A DNA stretch of 31,573 bases, taken from contig CAZGBU010000011.1 of assembly GCA_964523945.1 (NCBI GenBank), positions 1 through 31,573 on the forward strand, written 5' to 3'. This DNA is from CAKTOF01 sp964523945 (GTDB lineage Bacteria > Bacillota > Clostridia > Oscillospirales > Oscillospiraceae). Position numbers and translations under genes: made by a program. The notes beneath the pieces are model-generated. The model had not been told where the DNA came from and did no database searches. It was given only the letters and a program-made list of their open reading frames with translations. Shown here in pieces: positions 1 through 7,394 of this stretch. The first letter of the stretch is position 1. Each line of letters begins with the position of its first letter.

Positions 1-29
1 GGCGCAAAAACCGTGCCGGGTGACACCGC

Positions 30-57
30 CGCCCGCCCCGCTGTCCCGGGGCGGGCG
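30..57. other. GC-rich inverted repeat at window edge
   Basis: Arms 30-40 and 47-57 (CGCCCGCCCCG / CGGGGCGGGCG) form a perfect 11-bp stem with a 6-nt loop. No T-run follows directly on either strand; a T5 appears on the minus strand only about 20 nt beyond the stem. It may belong to the gene left of the window. No coding gene is supported in bases 1-117. Confidence 0.4.
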
Positions 58-74
58 CGGCATCCAGGCAAAAT

Positions 75-109
75 ACGCCGCCGGCTGAAATTCAGCCGGC
101 GGCGTTTTT
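75..109 (-). terminator. Rho-independent terminator of the crotonase-family gene
   Basis: A perfect inverted repeat (76-89 with 91-104, core GCCGCCGGCTGAA) lies just past the stop codon at 118. On the minus strand the stem is followed by TATTTT; on the plus strand it is followed by TTTTT, so it could work in both directions. Confidence 0.8.
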
Positions 110-117
110 ATGCAGAT

Positions 118-1131
118 TCAGGCTTTTTTCGGGCGGTACGGCTCACGCGGCTTTGGCTCGTGCGGGTTGGTCGCCTCGCCGGCCTCGACCTTCTTGAACC
201 ACTCGATCGGCTCGGTGCGGAACACGCCCCAGGTATAGCGCGTGGGCGGCTGCTGCATCCACGGATGCGTGTAACGCCAGTCGTTCGTCCGGGAAATGTA
301 CTTCTCGTCCTGCTGCGCGGAGTTCTGGTCGCCCAGATCGCCCGCGGCAATGCGGAGCAGGGAACCGTACTGCTCGGAGACGGTGTGCAGCTTCAGATCC
401 TCGACAAACAGCTTCTTGAGCGGGCGCTTGGCCAGGTTGGACATGATGGTGCGGTTCTCATACGGCATCGTCTTCCACATCCGGGCGATCTCCCAGGCGC
501 GGTCCATGACCTTGCCCTTCGGCACGACCTCAGAGACCATGCCCCAGTCGAGCATCTGCTGCGCCGTCCACTGGCGGGCGGTCATCATGTAGTAGTTGCC
601 GCGCTTGGTGCCGAAGAAATGCTGCGCCATCAGGCCCATGCCGTCGCCGGGCACCAGGCCGCCGTGGGCGTGGGGCACCTCCATCCAGGTGTCTTCCGAA
701 GCGATCGTCACATCGCACAGCATCGCCGAATCCCAATGGAAGCCAGGGCCGGGAATCGCGCCGATCGTCGGGACGTCCAGATCAAACACCATGTTCTTGA
801 TCAGGTTGGTGTCGTCAAAATACTGGTGCTGGAAGCGCTCGGTCGGGAGCTTGGAGTACGTCTCCCAGCCGTTCGGATCAGACTCGGTCATCCAGCTGTC
901 GCCAATGTGCGTATAGATGATGATCTCGTTTTTCCAGTCCATCGAGATCACGCGGGTCAGCTGGCTCATCGCGCGGTGCGACATGCCGCTGTGGTGCATC
1001 GGCAGGTTTTTCGTCTTCCAGGTGACCTGCAGAATACCGTCTTCACGGTAGAGGTCCGCGAAATCCTGGAACCACTCCTTGTACTCGTCGAGCTCCGGCA
1101 GCTTGACATAGTCGGCCAACGGTTTGTTCAT
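118..1131 (-). CDS. Crotonase-superfamily hydrolase, 6-oxocamphor hydrolase-like
   Basis: This 337-residue protein has the enoyl-CoA hydratase/isomerase fold. Residues about 152-164 (VPHAHGGLVPGDG) align without gaps with the active-site segment of Rhodococcus 6-oxocamphor hydrolase as I recall it, placing His154 and Asp163 on that enzyme's catalytic His and Asp. That enzyme opens a cyclic 1,3-diketone by retro-Claisen hydrolysis without CoA. The usual CoA-oxyanion AxGxD segment is absent here (about residues 74-85), which also argues against a plain enoyl-CoA hydratase. An extra C-terminal tail of about 75 residues, rich in Trp, Pro and Lys, is present. The start is set by TTTAGGAGGG upstream of the ATG. 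The gene has its own promoter, separated from the iron-sulfur genes upstream by a terminator. An alternative is a BamA-like ring-opening hydrolase. Family is confident, substrate unknown. Confidence 0.8.
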   Translation of the reverse strand: MNKPLADYVKLPELDEYKEWFQDFADLYREDGILQVTWKTKNLPMHHSGMSHRAMSQLTRVISMDWKNEIIIYTHIGDSWMTESDPNGWETYSKLPTERFQHQYFDDTNLIKNMVFDLDVPTIGAIPGPGFHWDSAMLCDVTIASEDTWMEVPHAHGGLVPGDGMGLMAQHFFGTKRGNYYMMTARQWTAQQMLDWGMVSEVVPKGKVMDRAWEIARMWKTMPYENRTIMSNLAKRPLKKLFVEDLKLHTVSEQYGSLLRIAAGDLGDQNSAQQDEKYISRTNDWRYTHPWMQQPPTRYTWGVFRTEPIEWFKKVEAGEATNPHEPKPREPYRPKKA

Positions 1132-1203
1132 TGCTTTTATCCCTCCTAAATCGTGCGCGGATGGCGCGGCGGCGCCAATCCGGTGTCATAGCGCCTAATG
1201 AAA

Positions 1204-1232
1204 ACTATACCATCAATTCGGTTGCGAATCAA
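1204..1232 (-). promoter_or_regulatory. Sigma-A type promoter for the crotonase gene
   Basis: On the minus strand, TTGATT (1227-1232) and TATAGT (1204-1209) are separated by exactly 17 bp. The promoter lies after the terminator of the upstream gene and about 70 bp before the start codon, so the crotonase gene can be transcribed on its own. Confidence 0.75.
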
Positions 1233-1263
1233 CAGGTTTTCCCGATTTTATCGCAGGATGGAC

Positions 1264-1297
1264 AAAAACGCCGCCCGGCAGGAGCCGGACGGCGTTT
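1264..1297 (-). terminator. Terminator after the NuoF-like gene
   Basis: Arms 1266-1279 and 1284-1297 pair over 14 bp on the minus strand, with one G-U wobble and a 4-nt loop, followed by TTTTT. The wobble pairs only in the minus-strand RNA, which supports that orientation. Confidence 0.85.
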
Positions 1298-1319
1298 GAA
1301 CCAATTCAGGATGCGCGGA

Positions 1320-1991
1320 TCAGCCGCGGCGGCGGCTTCTGCGGCCGCCCGCCACCTCGCCGAACGTGCCGACCGGGATCGGCGTCTCCGGCACGCGCGG
1401 CTTGACGGGGCCGGCATACTTTTTGATTGCGCCGACCGGGCAGCAGCCAATGAATTCCGGCGTCTTCAGTTCCGCATCGTTTTTGATGATGTGGATCATG
1501 CCCTCGCCGCCGTCAACTGCCGCGGGCGCGAGCTGTTTGCACGCGCCGCAGCCGCTGCACACGGCCGGATCAATGTACAGATTGCAATAGGCCGGGCAGA
1601 CAAGCGCCGGGCAGCGGCGGCGCACATGTGCCTCATATTCATCGGCATAGGTGTCCATCGACGCGCGGATGAGTTTTGCAGTGCCGGCAGTGTAGTCACA
1701 GCCGGTGACGATCATCATATCGAGGATGTCGCGGATGGTCTCGAGGATCGACTCGTCCTCGGCCTTGCCGGTCGTGAGATAGGTCAGCAGCTCCTCAAGC
1801 TGCCAGAAGCCCTCGCGGCAGGGGACAGACTTGCCGCACGCCTCCAGCCGGCATTCGGACGCGAGCTTCCGCGCCCAGTCGACAGCACACGCGCCCTCAG
1901 GCTTATTCTGCGCACGCTCCAGGGCAGGGAGTTTTTTCGCGCGGTCTTCACAGGCCGCCTTTCTCTCTGCAAGCAGATTTTTGTCAATCAT
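1320..1991 (-). CDS. NuoF C-terminal-like iron-sulfur protein without the NADH/FMN domain
   Basis: The 223-residue protein resembles only the C-terminal part of NuoF/HydB-type subunits. Residues 52-62 (ACGKSVPCREG) match the SCGKCTPCREG cluster motif, and Cys98 sits 40 residues after Cys58 as expected for the fourth ligand. The second Cys of the motif is Ser55 here. A single-cluster ferredoxin domain follows: Cys145, Cys148, Cys151 and Cys184 (CP). The N-terminal FMN/NADH-binding domain of NuoF is absent, so this subunit probably passes electrons rather than oxidising NADH. The ATG at 1991 is preceded by GGGAGGGG; an in-frame ATG at 2066 would overlap the upstream gene and lacks such a site. 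It starts 14 bp after the NuoG/GltD-like gene ends, so the two are co-transcribed. The C-terminus is Arg-rich. Confidence 0.8.
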   Translation of the reverse strand: MIDKNLLAERKAACEDRAKKLPALERAQNKPEGACAVDWARKLASECRLEACGKSVPCREGFWQLEELLTYLTTGKAEDESILETIRDILDMMIVTGCDYTAGTAKLIRASMDTYADEYEAHVRRRCPALVCPAYCNLYIDPAVCSGCGACKQLAPAAVDGGEGMIHIIKNDAELKTPEFIGCCPVGAIKKYAGPVKPRVPETPIPVGTFGEVAGGRRSRRRG

Positions 1992-2005
1992 GTGGTTCCC
2001 CTCCC

Positions 2006-4138
2006 TTAATTCTGCGCGTAGGCGTTGAAGTTTTTGACCGTCTGCAGATCGCAGCGCAGGTCGCACTGCAGGCAGCGCTCCGCTTCGCAGCCGGCCTGCT
2101 CCACACTCAGCCCTGCGTAGATCGGCTCAAAGTTCGTCTTGCGCTCGTCGACCGGCTTGATCGCCATCTCCTGGCGCAGCAGCGTTGCAAAGCCCTCGAT
2201 TGTGCCGATGTGCGGATCATGATGGCGTTCGTAGAGCTCCTCGTCGATATTGCCGTCGCCGCCGAGGTACTGATCCATCAGCGAAGCGACCTCGCGGCCA
2301 CCAGCGAGCGCGTCGATCAGGAACTTGGTGCCGGTGATCACGTCGCCGGCAGTAAACACGCCCTCAACACTTGTGCGGTAGCCGCTCGCGCCGGTAGCCG
2401 GATCGATCGGATAGCCAAATCGGTTGAGTTCCAGTCCAAAATCCGCCGTCAGGCCGGTGACCTGGCCGGCAGCAAAGACGATCGAATCGCACGGGATGAC
2501 ATAGGTCGAATCCGGGATCGGGTTCTCGACCAGCGCCCGGGTCTCGGGATCAAAGTAAAAGCTCTCGATCTTGTGCACCTGCAGGCCGGTGACACACTCG
2601 GGTGTGCCGAGGATGGCCTCATTCGAGTGCGAGTCGTACAGATTCACACCCTCTTCGAGCGCCGGATCGCGCTCATCCGGGCTGGCCTGGGATGCGTCTT
2701 TTTCCAGGCAGACCACGTTGACGGTCTTGCCCATGCGGATCAGCGTACAGGCGACGTCGAACGCGACGTTGCCACCGCCGATGATATTGACGGTCTGACC
2801 GAGGTCGATCTCCAGGCCGAGGCGGTTGGCCTGCAGAATATCGAGCGCAGTATAGACACGGTTGAAATCCGCGCCGGGCAGGTAGCTGAGCTTCTTGCCC
2901 ACGGACGTACCGATGGCGACGAGCACCGCATCGTAGTCCTTTTTCAGCTCTGCGGCATTTTCAATCTTCGTATCGCAGACAATCTTCACGCCGGCCTGTT
3001 CGATAATCGCGACCTCCGCGAGCACGTCCTTGGTCGGGATTCGGTATTCCGGCATACCCGAGGTCATGTGGCCGCCCGGGATCTTCTTCATCTCAAAGAC
3101 GGTGACGTCGTGGCCTTTTTTGCGCAGGTAATATGCGGCGGTCAGTCCGCAGATGCCGGCGCCGATGACGGCGACCTTCTTGCCGGTTGCGGGCGCGCAG
3201 GCGATGTACTTCTCCTTCCACGCCTGCGTCTCGTCATGTTCGACCGCATAGCGCTTGAGGTTGCGGATGGACAGCGGCGAGTTGAGCTTGCCGCGCTTGC
3301 AGCCGGTTTCACAGCGGTTGTTGCAGACCAGGCCGAGCGCGTGCGGGAACGGCAGCTTCTCGCGGATGACCGCGACGGCGTCGGTGCAGTTGCCCTCGCC
3401 AATCAGGCGGATGTACTCGGGGATATCGGTGTGCGCCGGGCACTCGGCCGAGCACGGGATGAGCGCCTCCTCCTTCGGCAGGTCGGTGCGGTAGACGCCC
3501 TCCTGGTCGATCAGCGCGCCGGTCGGGCAGACCTCGACGCAGGCCGAGCAGAAACGGCAGTCGGTCGAGTTGAGCGGCAGATCATCCGGCGTGCCGACGT
3601 ATGTCTCGGCGCCCTTCTTTTGAAAGTCGATCGCGCCAACGCCGCGGACGTTGTTGCACACGCGCACGCAGCGGCCGCACTGGATGCAGCGCTCGTTTTC
3701 GCGGATGACGATGGTGTTGCCGGTCGAAATGCGGTTGGTCTTCTTGTCGGCATAGGTATCCGCCATGCGGGTGTGCAGCACGCCAAGATACTGCCACATG
3801 GCCTGCAGCTCGCAGTCGCCGAACGCCTTACAGCCCGTGCAGTCGTGCGGGTGACCGGCCATGATCAGCTCGAGCGCCACCTTGCGCAGGTTTTCCAGCT
3901 GGGCAGATTTGGTGGTGACGACCATACCCTCTTCCACCTCTGTCGTACAGGAGCAGACGGGTTTTTCCATCCCGGCGATCTCCACTACGCACAGCTTGCA
4001 GCCGCCGGCGGCCGGCAGGTCGGGATGGGAGCACAGGTGTGGTATGTAGATCCCCGCCGCCAGCGCGGCGTCGAGCACAGACTGGCCCGCCTCGGCCGTG
4101 ATCTGCGTTCCGTTGACTGTCAGAGAAACTTTGCCCAT
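2006..4138 (-). CDS. NuoG-like iron-sulfur / GltD-like FAD-dependent NAD(P) oxidoreductase
   Basis: This 710-residue fusion has a [2Fe-2S] domain (Cys36, Cys47, Cys50, Cys62), a His-ligated NuoG-type site (His96, Cys100, Cys103, Cys109) and two [4Fe-4S] motifs (Cys151/154/157/161 and Cys194/197/200/204). A GltD/NfnB-type module follows: a Cys cluster near 229-280, an FAD GxGxxG at 326-331, a second nucleotide-binding glycine cluster at 454-456 and TAGD at 596-599. More cysteines lie near the C-terminus (684-696). Such proteins exchange electrons between NAD(P)H and iron-sulfur partners, as in Nfn/Stn-type transhydrogenases or SfrB. The partner here is likely the NuoF-like protein encoded just downstream. 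Whether it bifurcates electrons cannot be told. Its promoter and ribosome site are clear. The long plus-strand reading frame opposite it is a GC artefact. Confidence 0.85.
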   Translation of the reverse strand: MGKVSLTVNGTQITAEAGQSVLDAALAAGIYIPHLCSHPDLPAAGGCKLCVVEIAGMEKPVCSCTTEVEEGMVVTTKSAQLENLRKVALELIMAGHPHDCTGCKAFGDCELQAMWQYLGVLHTRMADTYADKKTNRISTGNTIVIRENERCIQCGRCVRVCNNVRGVGAIDFQKKGAETYVGTPDDLPLNSTDCRFCSACVEVCPTGALIDQEGVYRTDLPKEEALIPCSAECPAHTDIPEYIRLIGEGNCTDAVAVIREKLPFPHALGLVCNNRCETGCKRGKLNSPLSIRNLKRYAVEHDETQAWKEKYIACAPATGKKVAVIGAGICGLTAAYYLRKKGHDVTVFEMKKIPGGHMTSGMPEYRIPTKDVLAEVAIIEQAGVKIVCDTKIENAAELKKDYDAVLVAIGTSVGKKLSYLPGADFNRVYTALDILQANRLGLEIDLGQTVNIIGGGNVAFDVACTLIRMGKTVNVVCLEKDASQASPDERDPALEEGVNLYDSHSNEAILGTPECVTGLQVHKIESFYFDPETRALVENPIPDSTYVIPCDSIVFAAGQVTGLTADFGLELNRFGYPIDPATGASGYRTSVEGVFTAGDVITGTKFLIDALAGGREVASLMDQYLGGDGNIDEELYERHHDPHIGTIEGFATLLRQEMAIKPVDERKTNFEPIYAGLSVEQAGCEAERCLQCDLRCDLQTVKNFNAYAQN

Positions 4139-4139
4139 T

Positions 4140-4158
4140 TTTGTAACTCCTTTACAAA
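4140..4158 (-). promoter_or_regulatory. Hairpin holding the ribosome-binding site
   Basis: On the minus strand TTTGTAA and TTACAAA form a perfect 7-bp stem whose 5-nt loop is exactly AGGAG, the Shine-Dalgarno core of the NuoG/GltD-like gene. It ends 1 nt before the start codon. It could modulate translation or be a DNA operator; neither is shown. Confidence 0.45.
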
Positions 4159-4197
4159 GCCGCGCCGCTCCGGCGCAGCATCCGATTGAACGGGTTC

Positions 4198-4227
4198 ATT
4201 ATAACATGTTCCCATAGCGTCTGACAA
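4198..4227 (-). promoter_or_regulatory. Sigma-A type promoter for the iron-sulfur flavoprotein operon
   Basis: On the minus strand, TTGTCA (4222-4227) and a consensus TATAAT (4198-4203) are spaced by 18 bp. A GC-rich hairpin (GCGCCG...CGGCGC) lies in the leader between promoter and start. Confidence 0.8.
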
Positions 4228-4324
4228 GCGGATTTTCGACGGAATCCCGGCCGATCCAAGGGAGCGGGCGCAACTTTTTCCATCTGGTGTGGAAGTTCCT
4301 GCTTTCAATTGCCGCTGATTGTGA

Positions 4325-4330
4325 TATAAT
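4325..4330 (+). promoter_or_regulatory. Promoter -10 element for the polytopic membrane protein
   Basis: A consensus TATAAT lies about 40 bp before the chosen start. The -35 is poor (CTTTCA at 4302-4307, 17-bp spacer). This position rules out the upstream in-frame ATG at 4287 as the start. Confidence 0.5.
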
Positions 4331-4367
4331 AGACGAAAAACCCCGGCGCAGGGCGCCGGCGCTCGGG

Positions 4368-5213
4368 ATGGGATCAGACTTGAAACGGAAATTCGGAACA
4401 ACTTTCTTGCTTATTGCCGCGCTGGCACTCGCCTGCGCGGGCTTTGTGCTGCGCCGGCTCATGCTGGCACACGGGTTTGACGAGCACGGGCTGCCGCTGT
4501 CCGGCAGCGGCCTGACCATCGCGCTGTGCATTCTCGCCGGGATGGCGGTGCTGCTGCTCGGCCTGGCGTGCGGCGCACTGCCGAAACGCGAGGCCTTCGC
4601 GCGTGCATTTCCGCCGGGACGGGCCGCGTTTTGCGTCAGCGCACTGAGCGCGGCGCTGCTGCTCGCCGGCTCTGCGGCGGACGTTTTTTCCGCTGTGCGC
4701 ACCGTCGGCGGCGCCATGCCGGCTGTGCTGCTTGGTTTTCTCGGCATTCTCGGCGCCATGTGCGTGTTTCTGTCGGCTGCGGGGCGGCTGAAAGGTGCAA
4801 AGCCGATGACGGTGCTGTACCTGATTCCGTTTTTCTTTCTCGTTGTCCGGCTGATTGTGGACTTTAAGAGCCGCTGGAGCTCCGACCCGGTCATCCTTGA
4901 CTACTGCTTCAACCTGTTCGCGATGCTCGCGGCGATGAGCGCCAGCTATCATCTGGCCGGTTACTGCTTCGACCGCGGACGGCGGGCGCGCACAACATTC
5001 TGGTGTCTGACTGCAGTGGTGTTCTGCGGCATTTCCATTGCCGACGGCGGCCTGTCCGATTGTCTGACCTATGACGGTCTGGCGCTGTGGTTTTTGACCA
5101 ATGCGGCGCTGCTGCTCGGGCCGGGAGCACCGGCCCGGCCAGCGGAAGAGGCGGCGTCGGCAGAACCTGCGGAAGCGCCGGACGCACCAACCGTCCGGCC
5201 GGAAGAATCATAA
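4368..5213 (+). CDS. Polytopic membrane protein of unknown function
   Basis: No family is recognised. From ATG 4368 it is about 281 residues with a short basic N-terminus (SDLKRK) and roughly seven hydrophobic segments, for example FLLIAALALACAGFVL, ALCILAGMAVLLLGLA, AVLLGFLGILGAMCVFL and VLYLIPFFFLVVRLIV. It ends in an Ala/Glu/Pro-rich hydrophilic tail. The first in-frame ATG at 4287 lies upstream of the likely transcription start, so 4368 was chosen; a TTG at 4380 with GGGATGGGA before it is also possible. It is convergent with the DegV gene, sharing a terminator. The ordered helices, promoter and terminator support a real gene. Confidence 0.65.
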   Translation: MGSDLKRKFGTTFLLIAALALACAGFVLRRLMLAHGFDEHGLPLSGSGLTIALCILAGMAVLLLGLACGALPKREAFARAFPPGRAAFCVSALSAALLLAGSAADVFSAVRTVGGAMPAVLLGFLGILGAMCVFLSAAGRLKGAKPMTVLYLIPFFFLVVRLIVDFKSRWSSDPVILDYCFNLFAMLAAMSASYHLAGYCFDRGRRARTTFWCLTAVVFCGISIADGGLSDCLTYDGLALWFLTNAALLLGPGAPARPAEEAASAEPAEAPDAPTVRPEES

Positions 5214-5218
5214 ATGCA

Positions 5219-5247
5219 AAACGGGGACGGCCGCGCCGTCCCCGTTT
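5219..5247. terminator. Bidirectional terminator
   Basis: A perfect 13-bp stem (AAACGGGGACGGC / GCCGTCCCCGTTT) with a CGC loop sits between two convergent genes, A/T-flanked on both sides. Confidence 0.85.
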
Positions 5248-5251
5248 ATAA

Positions 5252-6098
5252 TTACTCCGGCGCAAAGAACGCCACGGCGATCACGCCGGGACCGACGTGC
5301 GTACCGATGGTGCCGCCAACCATTGCAATCGGGAGCTGCTCCACCCTGCCCTGCCAGAGATCCGCGTTGTCCTCGATGTATTTGCGGAGCACAGTATCGT
5401 CCAGACCGGTATACCCCAGGCAGAACGGCAGGCTGAAGTCGACGCCGCCGCGCGACGCGATCAGCTCACGCAGCAAATTGCCGCCATTTTTTGAGCCACG
5501 CGCCTTTCCGACGAGCATAACCTCGCCGCTGCTGAGCGAGACGACCGGCTTGATGTTCAGCAATCCGCCGGCCAGCGCAACCGTGCGGGAAATGCGTCCG
5601 CCGGCCTTCAGGTATTCGAGCGTATCGAGCAGTGCGATCAGGCAGATCTGCCCTTTGACGCGCTCTAGCTCCTCAACGAGCGCACCGGCCTCCAATCCCT
5701 GATTCACCAGTCGCAGCGCGTACTCGACCAGGATTCGCTCGCCGATGGTAACGGACGCGCTGTCAACCAGAAACACCTGGCCGGGGGTAGTCCCGTGCAG
5801 CCATCAGGGCGCTCTGATAGGTGCCGGAGAGCTTCTGCGAGATCGTGATGCAGATGACCGGCCGCCCCTCCTCTGCCGCTGCGGCAAACGCGCGCTCGAA
5901 CACAAAGGGCGTGAGCTGGCTTGTCGTTGGCAGCGTGCTGGTCTCGATCAGCTTCCGGTAGAAGTCGGTGCGGCTGAGCGTGACCGTATCAAGGTATTCC
6001 TCGTCGCCAAAAAAAATCTGCATTGGCAGCACGCGCAGGTCCCCGCTGCTGCCAGGCGCGATGTCAGCAGCACTGTCGGCCAGTATCACAGGTTTCAT
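5252..6098 (-). pseudogene. DegV-family fatty-acid-binding protein, split by a one-base frameshift
   Basis: Two adjacent frames together give a full DegV protein of about 281 residues, the usual family length. The N-terminal part starts at 6098 (MKPVILADSAAD, with the conserved Asp-Ser of DegV) and runs to SALMAARDYP. The C-terminal part continues from VFLVDSASVTIGERILV through GGRIS and LLNIKPVVSL to IGTHVGPG. The switch is at a run of five G on the plus strand (5783-5787); four would restore the frame as DYPGQVFLVD. DegV proteins bind fatty acids and serve FakA-type fatty-acid kinases; no FakA is in the window. Both halves are otherwise intact, so a sequencing error or a very recent mutation is likely. 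The ATG is preceded by AAAGGAA and a good promoter. Confidence 0.85.
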
Positions 6099-6147
6099 GT
6101 TCTTGTTCCTTTCTGTGCGTCTGGCCGGCTGCGCCGGCTTTCGTGTC

Positions 6148-6176
6148 ATTATACGGCACGCACGGGGAAAGTACAA
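6148..6176 (-). promoter_or_regulatory. Sigma-A type promoter for the DegV gene
   Basis: On the minus strand TTGTAC (6171-6176) and consensus TATAAT (6148-6153) are 17 bp apart. A short GCCGGC-GCA-GCCGGC hairpin lies in the leader. Confidence 0.8.
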
Positions 6177-6198
6177 GCAGCAGCGCCGCGCCGCGAAC

Positions 6199-6234
6199 AA
6201 AAAAAGCGCCCGTGCCGCAGATGCGGCAGCGGGC
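6199..6234 (-). terminator. Terminator of the ParB/Noc gene
   Basis: Arms 6208-6218 and 6223-6234 (GCCCG-TGCCGC with a one-base bulge, loop AGAT) are followed on the minus strand by CGC and seven T. About 140 bp of noncoding 3' region (6235-6373) separates it from the stop codon; nothing else was recognised there. Confidence 0.8.
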
Positions 6235-6373
6235 CAGTCAGGTTGTGGGATGGGCACGCCGGCCGGGGCGGGCGCGCCGGGATCGGAAGTGTGCTCGTCA
6301 TTGGATAAGCTGTATGCCCATCATACCGCCCCGCGCGTGCAATGTCTGTCGGAATGCGGCGGGTCGGTAAAAT

Positions 6374-7201
6374 TTATGAATTGGCCGTCTCACGCACGGC
6401 CTTGGGAATCCGAATGGTCAGGACGATCTCGTTGTCGTCCTCCTCGCGGCCGAGTTCCGCGTCGATGCCGGCATCGCGGATCAGCGACAGGTTGTGGTCG
6501 ATCGTGTTGAGGAACAGCCGCACGTCCCGCAGCCGGAACCCGGGCATCGCTTTGCGCGGCGCCGGCTGCTTCTGCTCGAGCAGCCGCTCAATGTACTGCT
6601 CCGTCTGCGCAACATTCATGCCGCGACGGACGATCTCTGCGAGCGCGTCAAGCCGCTGCTGCTCCCCCGGCAGGCGCAGCAGCGCGCGTGCGTGGCGCTC
6701 CGACAGATGGTTTTCGCGGAGCATCTGCAGCACCGCCGGTGAATGGCGCAGCAGCCGCAGCTTGTTGGCCACGGCGGACTGGCTCTTGCCGACGCGCGCG
6801 GCCGCCTGCTCCTGCGACAGGCCATACAGCCGCATCAGCCGCGCCAGCCCCTCCGCCTCCTCAATAAAATCCAGATCCCTGCGCTGCAGGTTCTCCACCA
6901 GCGCGATCAGGCCCGACTGCTCCTCATCCACCGCGAGCAGCAGGCAGGGCACCTCCGTCAGCCCGGCCAGCTTCGCCGCACGCAGCCGCCGCTCCCCTGC
7001 GACCAGTTCATATCCGTCCGCGCGCCGGCGTACGGAAAGCGGCTGGATCACCCCGTACTGGCGGATGCTCTCGGACAGCTCGCGCAGCGCCTCCTGATCA
7101 AATACGCGCCGCGGCTGCGTCGGATTCGGCCGGATCTGCTCGACCGGCAGATAACACACGCGGCCAGTCTCTATGTAGCTTTTGTTCTTGTTTTTCGGCA
7201 T
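6374..7201 (-). CDS. ParB/Noc-family DNA-binding protein
   Basis: This 275-residue protein has the ParB N-terminal domain: VEQIRPNPTQPRR (20-32), the CTP-binding GERRLRAAKLAG (69-80) and ENLQRRDL (103-110). The central helix-turn-helix is near 128-150 (LSQEQAAARVGKSQSAVANK). The C-terminal block GFRLRDVRLFLNTIDHNL is typical of clostridial proteins annotated as Noc. Noc/ParB proteins load as CTP-dependent clamps at specific DNA sites, for nucleoid occlusion or chromosome segregation. The amphipathic membrane-targeting N-terminus of Bacillus Noc is not seen; the N-terminus is Lys/Asn-rich. No ParA, RsmG or MnmG gene is nearby, so it is detached from the usual origin locus. The start at 7201 has GGTCAGGAGGG; the longer frame to 7276 lacks one. 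Noc versus a second ParB remains open. Confidence 0.8.
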   Translation of the reverse strand: MPKNKNKSYIETGRVCYLPVEQIRPNPTQPRRVFDQEALRELSESIRQYGVIQPLSVRRRADGYELVAGERRLRAAKLAGLTEVPCLLLAVDEEQSGLIALVENLQRRDLDFIEEAEGLARLMRLYGLSQEQAAARVGKSQSAVANKLRLLRHSPAVLQMLRENHLSERHARALLRLPGEQQRLDALAEIVRRGMNVAQTEQYIERLLEQKQPAPRKAMPGFRLRDVRLFLNTIDHNLSLIRDAGIDAELGREEDDNEIVLTIRIPKAVRETANS

Positions 7202-7325
7202 CGTCTTCGCCCTCCTGACCCGATTGTATCGCCCACGGGATGCGAAACTGCGCGAAACAGGGCGCAATTCCACCACAAGTTGTTATTTATTTCCTTTTTT
7301 CATACCAGATATTGATTTCCACGCA

Positions 7326-7354
7326 TTGCAAAACAGGTCCGGATGTGCTACACT
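7326..7354 (+). promoter_or_regulatory. Sigma-A type promoter for the FemAB-racemase pair
   Basis: TTGCAA (7326-7331) and TACACT (7349-7354) are 17 bp apart, 40 bp before the FemAB start and divergent from the ParB/Noc gene. Confidence 0.65.
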
Positions 7355-7394
7355 GCATAGGAGAGACTGAAACTGACAGGCGGGAGACTGACCG

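Noticed and set aside
2210..4189. 659-codon plus-strand open frame
   Set aside because: It is antisense to the well-supported NuoG/GltD-like gene, has no ribosome site and a composition typical of GC-rich shadow frames.
7239..7263. Two GCGAAAC direct repeats upstream of the ParB/Noc gene, considered as a parS or Noc-binding site
   Set aside because: They are direct, not palindromic, and match only half of the parS consensus TGTTTCACGTGAAACA.
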